DNA from: Corynebacterium oculi | GTDB lineage: Bacteria > Actinomycetota > Actinomycetes > Mycobacteriales > Mycobacteriaceae | Direction of reading: 5' to 3' | Length of the DNA stretch: 64,000 nt | Assembly: GCF_001412105.1 (NCBI RefSeq) | Contig: NZ_LKST01000004.1 | Span: 310,001 to 374,000 of the forward strand | In this document: positions 50,287 through 59,811 of the stretch, piece by piece | Position numbering within the stretch: the stretch's first letter is position 1 | How the letters are laid out: each line of letters begins with the position of its first letter | Made by a program: the position numbers and the translations under genes | Notes under the pieces: model-generated | Databases searched by the model: none | The model's input: only the letters and a program-made list of their open reading frames with translations | What the model was told of the DNA's origin: nothing

Positions 50287-51408
50287 CTAGACGTTGTGGG
50301 CGTTCAGCCAGCCGATGACCTTATCCATGGCCTCCGCCTTGGCGGGCTCGTTGAACACCTCGTGCATCTGACCCTCCCAGTACACGATCTCCTTGTCCTG
50401 CGAGGCGATGCCGTTGTACCAGTCCTGGGAGAAGTAGCTGGGCACCACACCGTCCTTGGTGCCGTGCATGATGAGGGTGGGAGCGGTGAACCGATCCGCA
50501 TTCACGCCGTCATAGAAGCCGGCAAACACCATCTGCTGCACCATGCCCAGGCTGAGCGTCTTGTTCACCAGGGGATCGGTCTTGTATTGCTCCGTCACCT
50601 CGGGCTCGGAAGCCACACCGTCCGTGAACGCATTGGGGATCTGAATCTGATCGCTCAGCGGAGCCGAGGGAACATGCGCGTCCACGCGGCCGGGCAGCAC
50701 CTGCTGAGCCAGCCGGGCGTTAAAGGTGGTCAGCTCCGTCATCGGCAGGCGCTCCGAGAAGGTGGGATCGAGCTCGCGCTGCTTCTGCGTGATCTCCTGC
50801 GGGGTGACCACCGGGCCGGGCTCGTTGCGCCCGGAGAGGTTGATCGGCGCGCCGCCGCCGTTGGTGATGATTCCGGCTACCTCGCCGGGGTACTTGATCC
50901 CGTAGAACTGCGCGGCCAGGGCTCCCATGGAGTGCCCAAGCATGAAGGTCTTGACGTCCGGGTGCTCCGCCTTGGCCTTCTGCGTCAGGATGTTCATGTC
51001 ATCCACGAGGTAGTGGAAGTCATCAATGTGCCCGCGCACCACGGAGTTACCCGCGTCCGCGGTCTTGCCGTGGCCACGGTGATCCAGGCGGTAGACGTTG
51101 TAGCCATCGGCCAGCAGGCGATCGGCCACGTAGTCGTACCGGCCGGAGTGCTCGGCGGCTCCGTGCACCACCACCACGTTGCCCTTGGCGTTGGGCAGCG
51201 TCTGAGACTTCCAGTACACCTGGGTGTTCTGGCCATCGTTGCTGGTGAAGAAGCCCTCGTTGACTTCAGCCTGGGGGGCGGCCGCCGCCGGGGCAGCCGG
51301 GGCGCCCATGACCTGCGCGCCGGCGAGGGCGGGGGTCAGGCCCGTCAGGGCGAGGCTCAGGGCCGAGCCTGCGGCGATCACGCGGAGGGACATGCGCTGG
51401 GAGGTCAT
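50287..51408 (-). CDS. Secreted monoacylglycerol-lipase-type alpha/beta hydrolase
   Basis: 373 residues from ATG 51408 (AGGAAA six bases upstream), preferred to the ATG at 51420. A signal peptide (VIAAGSALSLALTGLTPALAGA) precedes the hydrolase. Motifs: oxyanion VVHGAAEHSGRY, GHGKT, nucleophile GHSMG, Asp in MHGTKDGV and His near GQMHEVFNE. This is the Hydrolase_4/lysophospholipase group, and secretion suggests action on host or medium lipids. It lies near the glp operon, which could use released glycerol, but it has its own leader. Confidence 0.86.
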   Translation of the reverse strand: MTSQRMSLRVIAAGSALSLALTGLTPALAGAQVMGAPAAPAAAAPQAEVNEGFFTSNDGQNTQVYWKSQTLPNAKGNVVVVHGAAEHSGRYDYVADRLLADGYNVYRLDHRGHGKTADAGNSVVRGHIDDFHYLVDDMNILTQKAKAEHPDVKTFMLGHSMGALAAQFYGIKYPGEVAGIITNGGGAPINLSGRNEPGPVVTPQEITQKQRELDPTFSERLPMTELTTFNARLAQQVLPGRVDAHVPSAPLSDQIQIPNAFTDGVASEPEVTEQYKTDPLVNKTLSLGMVQQMVFAGFYDGVNADRFTAPTLIMHGTKDGVVPSYFSQDWYNGIASQDKEIVYWEGQMHEVFNEPAKAEAMDKVIGWLNAHNV

Positions 51409-51704
51409 GCGTTTCCTCATTTCTTCGTCTTTTTACAGAGGCCTGCAATTTGTACTGTGGCGTTGCGGTGCCGCGGCGAAGCCACAGCGCAACCACGGCA
51501 CGGGACTATTTGAGCAAAAGCATAACCGCAGCCCCCTAACGGATAAATGGTACCTCCAGGAAAACCTTTTAAAAGCCCTGGCAAAGCGCCTATCACCACC
51601 CCTATCCGGGTGTATTTAAAGGCCCATTCGTTTCCAATAAAACATATATCCCCCGCCACTAAGCAGGGGATATATCTGATAAAAAGCTGGGAACTTCCTT
51701 GGAT
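51409..51704. other. Intergenic region serS-lipase
   Basis: About 296 bases without a gene. It holds the lipase leader and, at 51644-51675, the serS terminator. Confidence 0.6.
51644..51675 (-). terminator. Terminator after serS
   Basis: ATATATCCCC/GGGGATATAT stem with 12-base loop. On the - strand GTTTTATT follows. Confidence 0.8.
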
Positions 51705-52961
51705 CTATCGGGGTTCCAATACCTCTTTACCCACGAAGGGCCGCAGGGCCTCCGGCACCACCACGGAGCCATCGGCCTGCTGGTTATTCTCCAGGATGGC
51801 CACCAGCCACCGGGTGGTGGCCAGCGTGCCGTTGAGGGTCGCCGCCACCTGCGGCTTGCCGGTTTCATCACGGTATCGGGTGGAGAGGCGGCGGGCCTGG
51901 AAGGTCGTGCAGTTCGAGGTGGACGTCAGTTCCCGGTAGGTCTGCTGGGTGGGCACCCAGGCCTCGGTGTCGAACTTCCGCGCGGCCGAGGAGCCGAGGT
52001 CACCGCCCGCGACGTCGATAATGCGGTACGGCACCTCCACGGCGGAAAGCATCTCCCGCTCCATGCCCAGCAGCACCTGATGCTGGGCTGCGGCCTCCTC
52101 CGGCTTGCAGTACACGAACATCTCCAACTTATCGAACTGATGCACGCGCAAAATGCCCCTGGTGTCCTTGCCGTAGGAGCCCGCCTCGCGGCGGAAGCAG
52201 GAGGACCACCCGGCGTACTTGATCGGCCCCTGCGAGAGGTCAATGATCTCCTCGGAGTGGTACCCCGCCAGCGCCACCTCGGAGGTGCCCACCAGGTAGA
52301 GGTCATCGCGCTCCAGGTAATAAATCTCCTCCGCGTGCGCGCCCAAAAAGCCGGTGCCGTTCATGATCTCCGGGCGCACCAGCACCGGGGGAATCATCAC
52401 CTGGAACCCGGCGTCGCGCGCCTTCTGCGCGGCGAGGATGAGCATGCCGAGCTGGAGCAGGGCGCCGTCGCCAGTGAGGTAGTAGAAGCGCGAACCGGAA
52501 ACCTTCGTGCCACGCTTCATGTCAATCAAGCCCAGGGACTCGCCCAAATCCAGGTGGTCCTTGGGCTCGAAGTCAAACTCGCGCGGCTGGCCCACGTGCT
52601 CTAGCACCACGTAATCATCCTCGCCGCCGGCGGGCGCGCCCTCTACCACGTTGCCCAGCTTCATCTGAAGCTCCAGCACACGCTCCTCGGCGGATTTCTG
52701 CTCCTCTTCTGCCGCCTTCACGCGCTCCTTGAGCTCATTGGAGCCCGCCAAAAGGGCGGGGCGCTCCTCGGGGCTGGCCTGGCCGATCTTCTTGCCAAAG
52801 GCCTTCTGCTCGCTGCGCAGCTCATCGGCCCTCTGAATGGCCTGGCGGCGGGCCTCGTCAGCCGCAAGAAGGGAATCCACCAACGCGGGGTCCTCCCCGC
52901 GGGTGGTCTGCGAGGCGCGCACTGCGTCGGGATTATCGCGAAGAAACTTCAGATCAATCAC
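51705..52961 (-). CDS. serS: Seryl-tRNA synthetase
   Basis: 418 residues from a GTG at 52961 giving [15 protein letters not shown]. Upstream in-frame codons add only non-homologous sequence. An N-terminal coiled-coil arm (residues 25-110) is followed by a class II catalytic core with motif 2 ([15 protein letters not shown]) and motif 3 ([14 protein letters not shown] type). It charges tRNA-Ser. It is divergent from farR across an 85-base region with a long hairpin. Confidence 0.96.
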   Translation of the reverse strand: MIDLKFLRDNPDAVRASQTTRGEDPALVDSLLAADEARRQAIQRADELRSEQKAFGKKIGQASPEERPALLAGSNELKERVKAAEEEQKSAEERVLELQMKLGNVVEGAPAGGEDDYVVLEHVGQPREFDFEPKDHLDLGESLGLIDMKRGTKVSGSRFYYLTGDGALLQLGMLILAAQKARDAGFQVMIPPVLVRPEIMNGTGFLGAHAEEIYYLERDDLYLVGTSEVALAGYHSEEIIDLSQGPIKYAGWSSCFRREAGSYGKDTRGILRVHQFDKLEMFVYCKPEEAAAQHQVLLGMEREMLSAVEVPYRIIDVAGGDLGSSAARKFDTEAWVPTQQTYRELTSTSNCTTFQARRLSTRYRDETGKPQVAATLNGTLATTRWLVAILENNQQADGSVVVPEALRPFVGKEVLEPR

Positions 52962-52984
52962 GCGCCCCAGCCTACCGGCCGGTA

Positions 52985-53019
52985 GCTTATCGACGGCGCG
53001 CGGCGCGGCGTCGATAAGC
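52985..53019. repeat. 16-bp-stem hairpin from two GCTTATCGACGNC copies
   Basis: Motif copies 5 (52985-52997, + strand) and 6 (53007-53019, - strand) face each other in the serS/farR divergent region. The full palindrome has 16-base arms with one mismatch and a 3-base loop. It could be a cruciform, an operator for FarR, or a paired site for an unknown binding protein. Confidence 0.8.
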
Positions 53020-53046
53020 CACCGAGCACCCCGTAGACTCAGACCC

Positions 53047-53805
53047 ATGCCTGAGCCAGAACTTCCCCCCGGCGAGGTGCTCGGCGACACCGCGCCCAAG
53101 CACACGCAGCTGCGGGAAATCCTGGAAGAACTCTGCACCACCCGGCTTCACCCCGGGGACATGCTGCCCAGCGAGCGCGCCATCGAGCAGGCCTACGGGG
53201 TCTCCCGCATCACCGTGCGCCGCGCGCTCGGAGACCTCGTGGCCGCCGGAAAGATCCGCCGCGAGCGCGGCAAGGGCACCTTCGTGGCCCCCAGTCCCCT
53301 AGTTTCCCGGCCCCACCTGGCCTCCTTCTCCTCGGAGATGCGCGCCCAGGACGTCACGGCCTCCTCCCGCATCCTGCTGGCGGAGCGCGGCACCCCACCC
53401 CCGGAGGTCGCCCGCTGGTTTGGCACCCCGGAGCACCAACCCCACATTCGGCTGCGTCGGCTGCGGCTGGGCAACGGCGAGCCCTACGCCATCGACGACG
53501 CCTGGTACCACGCCGGGCTCGCCCCCGACCTGCTCGAAACCGACGTGTACAACTCCGTGTACACCATCCTCGAACAGCGCTACGGCCTGCGCATTACCGA
53601 CGCCACCCAAACCATCACCGCCGTGAGCGCCACCACCGGGGCCGCCGTGCTCCTCGACGTCGCCCCCAAGACCGCCCTACTGAGCATCGAACGGCAATCG
53701 CGGGCCGGGGAGGCCCACGTGGAATACTGTTCCTCCGTGTACCGCACGGACCGCTACCGCATGAAGGCCCGCGTGTCCCGTTCCCGAGATGATTACAGTG
53801 GGTAA
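53047..53805 (+). CDS. farR: GntR-family regulator (FarR-like, HutC type)
   Basis: 252 residues from ATG 53047. The N-terminal winged HTH ([20 protein letters not shown] … [15 protein letters not shown] … GKGTFV) and a C-terminal UTRA domain (residues 100-245) place it in the HutC subgroup, which binds small ligands. The farR gene next to serS is conserved in corynebacteria; FarR of C. glutamicum influences amino-acid biosynthesis genes. The divergent hairpin is a candidate binding site. It ends six bases before the next gene. Confidence 0.87.
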   Translation: MPEPELPPGEVLGDTAPKHTQLREILEELCTTRLHPGDMLPSERAIEQAYGVSRITVRRALGDLVAAGKIRRERGKGTFVAPSPLVSRPHLASFSSEMRAQDVTASSRILLAERGTPPPEVARWFGTPEHQPHIRLRRLRLGNGEPYAIDDAWYHAGLAPDLLETDVYNSVYTILEQRYGLRITDATQTITAVSATTGAAVLLDVAPKTALLSIERQSRAGEAHVEYCSSVYRTDRYRMKARVSRSRDDYSG

Positions 53806-53810
53806 CTGTT

Positions 53811-54890
53811 ATGAGCCTCCCTAAAACCTGGCGCACCGCCCTCTCCGTGCGCATCGCCCTCGTCGGTGCGCTGACCTCCGCCGTCTGCCTCGTCTCCTTT
53901 CACTACGCCGCCGGGCACGATGACACCGCCCCCCAGGCAGCCCCCAGCACCACCAGCTCCGCACACGCCGAGGAGACCGAAGGTGCCGCCGCCAAGAAAG
54001 AAGCCCAACCCTTCACCGCCGCCCAACCCGGCGCCTGCCTGAGCTGGGACGTAGCCGAGGACGGCACCGTGAGCCACTTCCGCGAGGCCCCCTGCGAGGG
54101 CGACCACCGCTTTGAGGTCTCCGCCCGCCAAGACCTCGGCACCTACCCTTCCTCCGAGTTCGGAGACAACGCCGCCCCGCCGGACGTCACCCGCCAGGCC
54201 CAACTGCGCTCCGAACTCTGCCACAACCCCACCCTGCGCTACCTCGACGGCCGCTTTGACCCCTCCGGGCGCTACTCCATCGCCTCCATCCTCCCGCCCG
54301 CCGAAGCCTGGGCCGCCGGAGACCGCACCATGCTCTGCGGGCTACAATCCACCAACCCCGCCGGCACCCCGGAGATCACCCACGGCACCGTGAGTAGCCA
54401 AGATCAGGCCCGCGTCACCCAGCCGGGCCAGTGCGTATCCGTCAACGCCGCTAACTCCCTGGGAGTAGTGGACTGCGGCGAGGATCACCAGCTAGAAACC
54501 ACCGCCGTGGTCAACCTCTTAGAAACCTTCCCTGAGAGCACCCCCAGCGTGGAGGACCAGGACAACCACCTCCAGGAGGTATGCACCAAGGCCGCAGAGG
54601 ACTACCTGGGCGGCCCGGAAAACCTAGAAAAGACCACCCTGCAAATCTACTGGGGTAGCATCCCCGCCGAATCCTGGATCGGCGGCTCCCACAGCGTGAA
54701 CTGCTCCCTGATCAGCGCCCACGGGGAAAACGGCTTCAACTCCCTGCGCGGCAGCGCCACCGGGGAGTTCACCATCAACGGGGCCCCACCTGCCCCCGCT
54801 GCCGACGCCGGGGCCACCGAAGCGGGTGCTGCTCCGGGGGCCGAGCAGGGGGCTCCGGGTGTTCCGGGGCAGGAGGCCGCCGCCCCATGA
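53811..54890 (+). CDS. Septum-formation-domain secreted/membrane protein
   Basis: 359 residues. One N-terminal TM (IALVGALTSAVCLVSFHYA), an Ala/Glu linker and then two tandem copies of the septum-formation domain (GACLSWD…CEGDHRFEV… and GQCVSVN…CGEDHQLET…). Each copy has paired Cys residues and an E/H pattern. A Pro/Ala/Gly tail closes it. Family function is not known beyond the name. Its stop overlaps the zincin start (ATGA), so the two are coupled. Confidence 0.8.
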   Translation: MSLPKTWRTALSVRIALVGALTSAVCLVSFHYAAGHDDTAPQAAPSTTSSAHAEETEGAAAKKEAQPFTAAQPGACLSWDVAEDGTVSHFREAPCEGDHRFEVSARQDLGTYPSSEFGDNAAPPDVTRQAQLRSELCHNPTLRYLDGRFDPSGRYSIASILPPAEAWAAGDRTMLCGLQSTNPAGTPEITHGTVSSQDQARVTQPGQCVSVNAANSLGVVDCGEDHQLETTAVVNLLETFPESTPSVEDQDNHLQEVCTKAAEDYLGGPENLEKTTLQIYWGSIPAESWIGGSHSVNCSLISAHGENGFNSLRGSATGEFTINGAPPAPAADAGATEAGAAPGAEQGAPGVPGQEAAAP

Positions 54891-55234
54891 TCGACGTCAG
54901 CGACGAGTGCTTCGACGAACTAGTGGACTCCGCCCTCGCCAGGATACCCGACGAATTTGCCGACCGCATGCAAAACGTGGTGATCCTGGTGCGCGACTAC
55001 CGCGAGGGCAACTCCAACACCCTGGGGCTCTACGAGGGGGTCTCCCTCACCCGCCGCCAGTTCACCCACACCGGACACCTACCCGACACCATCACCCTCT
55101 ACCGCGGGGCACTCATGGACTACTGCACCTCGGAGGCAGACCTGGAGGAGCAGGTGTACATCACCGTCATGCACGAGGTGGGCCACTACTTTGGCATGAG
55201 CGAGGAACAACTGCACCGTCTGGGGTGGGGGTAA
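54887..55234 (+). CDS. Zincin-like metallopeptidase family protein
   Basis: 115 residues with the metal motif HEVGHYFG (HExxH) near residue 94 and an N-terminal FDELVDSALARIPDEF pattern typical of the actinobacterial minimal zincin family (PF06262). A protease activity is plausible but not proven for the family. Overlaps the preceding gene by 4 bases. Confidence 0.87.
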   Translation: MIDVSDECFDELVDSALARIPDEFADRMQNVVILVRDYREGNSNTLGLYEGVSLTRRQFTHTGHLPDTITLYRGALMDYCTSEADLEEQVYITVMHEVGHYFGMSEEQLHRLGWG

Positions 55235-55285
55235 ATCCGGGGTGCATGGGCGGCCGGTGCGCGCCACCGGGTAAATAATTAAGAC

Positions 55286-55864
55286 GTGAACACTTTTGAT
55301 TCCCTGCGCTCATGGGGCACCAACCTCCTGCGCGGCGAACAGGTTATCCTCCGCCCCGTGCAACCCACCGACACCAGCGTTCTTGCCGCCTGGTGGAATG
55401 ACACCGGCGAGGCGATCCTCCAGCAAGACCGCATCGCCCCACGCCCCACCCACCACGCAGAAAGCCTCTTTGATTCCTGGAGCTCCAACGAATCCCCCGG
55501 CGGCTTCGGCTACGCCATCGAGGATCAGCAAGAAAACCTCGTAGGCCACATCACCGCGTGGGGCCTTGGGCTTCCCGTGCGGATCGCCACCCTCGGCATC
55601 GTCATCGGGCCCGAATACCAAGACCACGGCTACGGGCGAGACGCCATGACCGTGGCACTGCGCCTCCTCTTCGAGGAAATGGGCGCAAACAAAGTGGAAT
55701 TACGAGCCTGGGAATACAACGCCCGCGCGCTCGCGCTTTACTCCTCCCTGGGCTTCGTGGAGGAAGGCCGCCGCCGGGCGGCCACGCTCCACCGATCGAA
55801 GTTTTATGACCAGGTGGAACTGGGCATGTTGCGGGAGGAGTATGCGGCGCGTGGGGAGAGATGA
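55286..55864 (+). CDS. GNAT-family N-acetyltransferase (RimJ/RimL-like)
   Basis: 192 residues. The acetyl-CoA-binding segment (GIVIGPEYQDHGYGRDAMTVAL) and the following VELRAWEYNARALALYSSLGF motif are classic for the RimJ/L subgroup. The start is GTG at 55286. It stands alone after the zincin gene. The substrate cannot be told from sequence. Confidence 0.85.
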   Translation: MNTFDSLRSWGTNLLRGEQVILRPVQPTDTSVLAAWWNDTGEAILQQDRIAPRPTHHAESLFDSWSSNESPGGFGYAIEDQQENLVGHITAWGLGLPVRIATLGIVIGPEYQDHGYGRDAMTVALRLLFEEMGANKVELRAWEYNARALALYSSLGFVEEGRRRAATLHRSKFYDQVELGMLREEYAARGER

Positions 55865-56585
55865 TCGCGGGGTGAACTAGATGTAGTTCGAGGTTATCGA
55901 ATTTTCTCGAACCTGTGGATCACAGAGAGCACCTTGGCCGCAGTCGGAGAAAGCTCAGAAGGCTCAACTTTTCACATCATTGCAGAATATCTGCACTAGG
56001 CACACCGGGATCCCCTAATTCTGCATTCAGCTCCGATAGGGACACCGTCACTACTCGCCCCGCGCGAATATCCGCTATACTTTCTGCCACCCGGCACTCC
56101 CACTCCATCCGATCAGTTTTACGCCCTAAAGTTTCGCGGAGTACATTATTTCGGGGACATTGACAGCAGTAGCCAATGCACCCACCCGGGCGCTCACATC
56201 ATCGGGTGGGTGCACCTCAAGGGCCGCTCTGAATCGCCAGGAAGGACTGCCACCCATCACCATGTAGGCAATGATGACATTGTTCACCCGCAAGATCAAC
56301 TCGGCATGAAGCCATAGTGGCCCAGAATACCCGTTACTCAATACCATCTGCCCCAATCCCAACCAGACAAGCAATTTTCATCAGGAATTTTCAACATTCC
56401 CACGCAAGCCACGACAGCAAAGGCAATGACCACTATATTTAATTCCGAAACTCAGTACATGAAAGTAAATACAATAAGACCGATCAGGAATCACCGGATG
56501 CATAAAATATGCGTACAGAATAAGGAGTTAATTCACGGGATCGCCACGTGCTTCCTTCCGTTCCCCTTGCGCCCATCAAAAGCAC
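55865..56585. other. Low-GC non-coding gap with a possible gene remnant
   Basis: About 720 bases without an intact gene. The left half contains the remnant at 55977-56374. The right half (56375-56585) is AT-rich with no structure that I can identify. It includes the GtrA gene downstream end. Confidence 0.5.
55977..56374 (-). pseudogene. Possible frameshifted small gene of unknown family
   Basis: One frame (56374 to 56126) gives GYSGPLWLHAELILRVNNV… ending in a stop. The neighbouring frame continues with GRKTDRMEWECRVAESIADIRAGRVVTVSLSELNAEL to a stop at 55977. The tail resembles an antitoxin-like end. I do not recognise the family and the two pieces might be unrelated. Confidence 0.3.
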
Positions 56586-56978
56586 CTACCCCCGAAACAC
56601 CCACCTTGATTGCAGCAGATAATTCAACGTCGTGGCGCACGCCTGGGAGGTCACCCACGCCGCCGTGATCGCCCAGGATCCGCTGTACACATAGGATCGG
56701 CACAGCGCGTCTACCGCCACCGCCGTGCCAAAACTCGCCCCGTAGGCCACCCCGGCGCGCAGTACCTCGGCCGGGTTTCTCTTGCCGCTAAAGGTCACCA
56801 CGCTATTGAGCAGGTAGGCCACCGTGCTGCCCACGATGAAACTCCCCGCCCGCGAGGGCGCAAATCCCATGCCTAACCACAGCAGCGCAGCGCGTGAGCC
56901 ATAATCACACAGGGCGCTGAATACCCCTACTAAGAGGAAGCGCCATAGGCTCGCGCTGCGCATAAGCCGCCGTATCAC
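56586..56978 (-). CDS. GtrA-family membrane protein
   Basis: 130 residues from GTG 56978, which overlaps the gpmB stop (GTGA). Longer readings add unlike sequence. Four TM helices with the GtrA/DPMS pattern (FLLVGVFSALCDYGSRAAL … AYLLNSVVTFSGK … NYLLQSRWVF). Members move or flip polyprenyl-linked sugars. A role in envelope glycan assembly is inferred. Confidence 0.82.
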   Translation of the reverse strand: MIRRLMRSASLWRFLLVGVFSALCDYGSRAALLWLGMGFAPSRAGSFIVGSTVAYLLNSVVTFSGKRNPAEVLRAGVAYGASFGTAVAVDALCRSYVYSGSWAITAAWVTSQACATTLNYLLQSRWVFRG

Positions 56979-57646
56979 CGCAGGGTATCCCACCTCACTA
57001 CATCCCAGTGCCCAAAATCGCGCACGCCGTCCTGTCCCACCGGGTTGAGTTCTACGTACCGGCAATTGGCCAGGTAAGCGGCAAAGGCCGCCTCCGGGTT
57101 CACGCCCGCGGCGTGGGTGCTCACGGTGCGGATGGCCCCGCCGTGGCTGACCACCACCACGTCGCCCGCCTCGGGTGCGGCGTGCAGGGATTCCGCGATC
57201 TCGTTCAGCACGGGTTTAAACCGCCTGAGCACGTCGTGGTAGCCCTCGCCTCCGGGTATGCGGGCGGTTTCGTCGCCGCGCAGCCACCCGTGGAAGGCCT
57301 GCTGGTAGGCGTGGTGCGCGGCCTCATCGCCGCGCATTTCCATCTCCCCCACGGAGACCTCGTGCAGCCCGGCGCGCACGGTCACCGGCACCCCACCCTG
57401 GGGAAGCCCCCGGGATTGTTCGTAGGCGGCGGCCACCCGCATGGCGGTTTGTTGGGCGCGCAGGGCAACGGAGGTGATGATCTCGCGGATACGTCCCGGC
57501 CGTTGGGCTAGTTCCCGTCCAATCTCCCCGGCCTGGGTGCGGCCGATCTCGGTGAGTTCCGCGCCTGGCGGGCGGGTATCGAGGAGTCGGGAGGCGTTGC
57601 TGTAGGTGCGCCCGTGGCGCAGCAGGATCAGGTTTGAGGTAGTCAT
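56975..57646 (-). CDS. gpmB: Histidine phosphatase (GpmB-like)
   Basis: 223 residues from ATG 57646, with the catalytic loop ILLRHGRTYSNASRLL, the ELTEIGRTQA segment and the second His in VVVSHGGAIRTV. The 2-His phosphatase/phosphoglycerate mutase superfamily is clear. The gpmB symbol follows the C. glutamicum position beside pheA; true mutase activity is uncertain. The start beyond 57646 is rejected because it overlaps non-homologous sequence. Confidence 0.82.
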   Translation of the reverse strand: MTTSNLILLRHGRTYSNASRLLDTRPPGAELTEIGRTQAGEIGRELAQRPGRIREIITSVALRAQQTAMRVAAAYEQSRGLPQGGVPVTVRAGLHEVSVGEMEMRGDEAAHHAYQQAFHGWLRGDETARIPGGEGYHDVLRRFKPVLNEIAESLHAAPEAGDVVVVSHGGAIRTVSTHAAGVNPEAAFAAYLANCRYVELNPVGQDGVRDFGHWDVVRWDTLR

Positions 57647-57686
57647 GGCAGTTCCTTTCCGGTGCGGGCGGCGGTCACCCAATCCA

Positions 57687-58550
57687 TCACGGGGGCGGCG
57701 GCCTCCTCGCAGCAGCACCGGCGGGCCAGGAGCCCAGGAAGGTGAGGGTTTCGGCGCGCAGCCAGAGGTCGCGCAGGGCCTCGGCCACGGGGGTGTCGTC
57801 GATATGCCCCACCAGGTCTACGTAGAAGTGGTAGGCGCCCAACCTGTCGCGGGTGGGGCGGGATTCGATGCGGCTCATGTCCACGCCCCGGCGCGCGAAC
57901 TCGCCCAGGGCGGCGGCGAGGGTGCCGGGCTGGTTGGGCAGGGTGAATACCACGGAGGTGCGGTCGTTCCCGGTGCGCGGGGTGGGTACGCCGCGCGGGC
58001 CCACCAGCACGAAGCGGGTGCGGGCCTCGGTCACGTCCGCGATATTCTCCGCCACGACGTCCAGGTTCCAGATCGCTGCGGCGCGGTGCGGGGCGATGGC
58101 GGCCTGGGCCTTGCCCTCGGCCACGGAGCGGGCGGCGGCGGCGTTGGAGGTAGCGGGGATGAACTGGGCCTCCGGCAGGTGCCGGGCCAGCCAACCGCGA
58201 ACCTGCTGGTGGGCCACGGGGTGCGTGGCCAGTGTGCGTACCTCGGAGGGGGTCGTGCCGGGGTACACCATGAGGCTAAAGGCGATCTGGAGGTCCGTCT
58301 CCCGGTAGATCTGCACGCCGGCGCTGCGCAGGGCGTCGAAAGTTTGGGTGACGGGCCCGTCCACGGAGTTTTCTATGGCCAGGCAGGCGTAGTCGGCGCG
58401 GCCGGCGGCCACCGTTTCCACGGCGTGCGCGGGGCTGTCCACCGGCAGGGCGGTGACCTCAGCGTCGAAGCCGCCCTCCTCCACGAATTGCCACAGCGCC
58501 GCCTCCGTAAAGGTTCCCTCGGGGCCCAGGTATGCCACGGTGATCGTCAT
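57687..58550 (-). CDS. pheA: Prephenate dehydratase
   Basis: 287 residues from ATG 58550 (MTITVAYLGPEGTFTEAAL). The PDT domain includes CLAIENSVDGPV and the TRFVLVGPRG block. The C-terminal ACT domain (SVVFTLPNQPGTLAAALGEF) gives feedback control by phenylalanine. It makes phenylpyruvate for phenylalanine synthesis. Convergent or operon link with gpmB across 40 bases. Confidence 0.95.
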   Translation of the reverse strand: MTITVAYLGPEGTFTEAALWQFVEEGGFDAEVTALPVDSPAHAVETVAAGRADYACLAIENSVDGPVTQTFDALRSAGVQIYRETDLQIAFSLMVYPGTTPSEVRTLATHPVAHQQVRGWLARHLPEAQFIPATSNAAAARSVAEGKAQAAIAPHRAAAIWNLDVVAENIADVTEARTRFVLVGPRGVPTPRTGNDRTSVVFTLPNQPGTLAAALGEFARRGVDMSRIESRPTRDRLGAYHFYVDLVGHIDDTPVAEALRDLWLRAETLTFLGSWPAGAAARRPPPP

Positions 58551-58575
58551 GGTGTTCCAGCCTATCCTGGTGCCC

Positions 58576-59811
58576 ATGCCTTATGCTGCGCCTCCCGGCG
58601 GTACTACCCCGCCCTCCCCCGTGCAGGCGGTGGCGGACTTCGCGCGGGCCATCGCCGGCCTGGGACCCACCGAGCATGGCTTTAGCCACCTGAGCATTCA
58701 GCGCGCCGTGGTGCGCGCGGAGGCCCTGGAACGCACCCCCTGCCTGTGCTCCCGGCCGCTGCACGGCATGGTGATCCCGGTGAAGGATCTGTATGACGTC
58801 GCGGGCATGCCCACCACCTTTGGTTCCCGCGCCCGCACGCGCCTGGCCACCCGCACGGAGCCCTTTGTGCGCCGCCTCTTAGAACGCGGCGCGGTGATTC
58901 CCGGCAAGACGGCCGCCTCGGAGCTGGGCCTGACGGCGTACACCGAGCCCACGGGGCTACCCGCCGTGGATAATCCCCGGTGGCCGGGCCGCACTCCCGG
59001 CGGTTCCTCGGGTGGGGCAGCGGTGGCGGTGGCGCGCGGCCTGGTGTCCGCCGCCCACGCCTCTGACGGCGGCGGCTCGATCAGGATTCCCGCCGCCGCC
59101 TGCGCGGTGGTGGGGTACAAGCCCCCGCACGATCCCACGGGTGGGGCGCTCTCCACCCAGGGCTTTATCACCCGCAGCGTGGAGGCGAGCGCCCTGCTGC
59201 ACGAGCTGACCCTGCCCACGGAGATGTCGCGCCTGACGGTGGGCCTGCTCGCTGACCCTCTCTTTGCGGACTGTGCAGTCTCCGAACGCTGGGGTGCCGC
59301 CGCCGAGCGCGCCGCACGCCTGCTTGCCGACGCCGGCCACCGCGTCATTCCCGTTTCTCCCCCGCCCCAGGCACGCGAGGTTTTCGCCGCCTTCCGCACG
59401 ATCTTTAGCGCGCGGGCAGCCACCATCGCCCCGGCAGAGCCCAGCGGGGCGATGGTGCGGCACTTACACGCCCAAGGCCTGCTGATTGGCCCCGAGGACC
59501 TCGCCCGAGCCCAGAGGGTGCAGGCCGCCATGCCCGCCCTCGCGGCGTCGGACGTGGTGCTAAGCCCCACCCTCGCGCACGATCCCCCGCCCATCGGGTA
59601 TTTTTCCGATCTCCCCCCGGAGGAGGACTTTTGGGCGCAGACCCGCTGGACCCCCTGGGCTTCCTGGTTCAACATGAGCGGCCAGGCGGCCGTCAGCGTG
59701 CCCTGCGGCGGGGCGGGAGCCTCCGTGCACCTGGGGGCGATGACCGTACCACCGGAGGTTCTGCTGGGGCTGGCGCGGGAGGTCAGCGATGACGTCGCGC
59801 CTGCGCTATGA
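58576..59811 (+). CDS. Amidase-signature family enzyme
   Basis: 411 residues from ATG 58576. The catalytic triad regions of the amidase-signature family are visible: Lys in VIPVKDLYDVAG, cis-Ser in GRTPGGSSGGAAVAV and the nucleophile Ser in DGGGSIRIPAA. It hydrolyses small amides. The substrate is unknown and it is not part of GatCAB, as no gatB/C are near. It is divergent from pheA with a 25-base gap and overlaps the CPBP gene by 23 bases. Confidence 0.87.
   Translation: MPYAAPPGGTTPPSPVQAVADFARAIAGLGPTEHGFSHLSIQRAVVRAEALERTPCLCSRPLHGMVIPVKDLYDVAGMPTTFGSRARTRLATRTEPFVRRLLERGAVIPGKTAASELGLTAYTEPTGLPAVDNPRWPGRTPGGSSGGAAVAVARGLVSAAHASDGGGSIRIPAAACAVVGYKPPHDPTGGALSTQGFITRSVEASALLHELTLPTEMSRLTVGLLADPLFADCAVSERWGAAAERAARLLADAGHRVIPVSPPPQAREVFAAFRTIFSARAATIAPAEPSGAMVRHLHAQGLLIGPEDLARAQRVQAAMPALAASDVVLSPTLAHDPPPIGYFSDLPPEEDFWAQTRWTPWASWFNMSGQAAVSVPCGGAGASVHLGAMTVPPEVLLGLAREVSDDVAPAL

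Noticed and set aside
48574..51513. 979-residue + strand reading frame
   Set aside because: Runs opposite the acyltransferase-HAD and lipase genes and has His/Gly/Arg-rich shadow composition.
51409..53046. tRNA gene near serS
   Set aside because: No cloverleaf-like sequence or T-arm motif was seen on either strand.
56426..56668. 80-residue + strand reading frame
   Set aside because: Low-complexity sequence overlapping the GtrA gene antisense; no ribosome site or homology.
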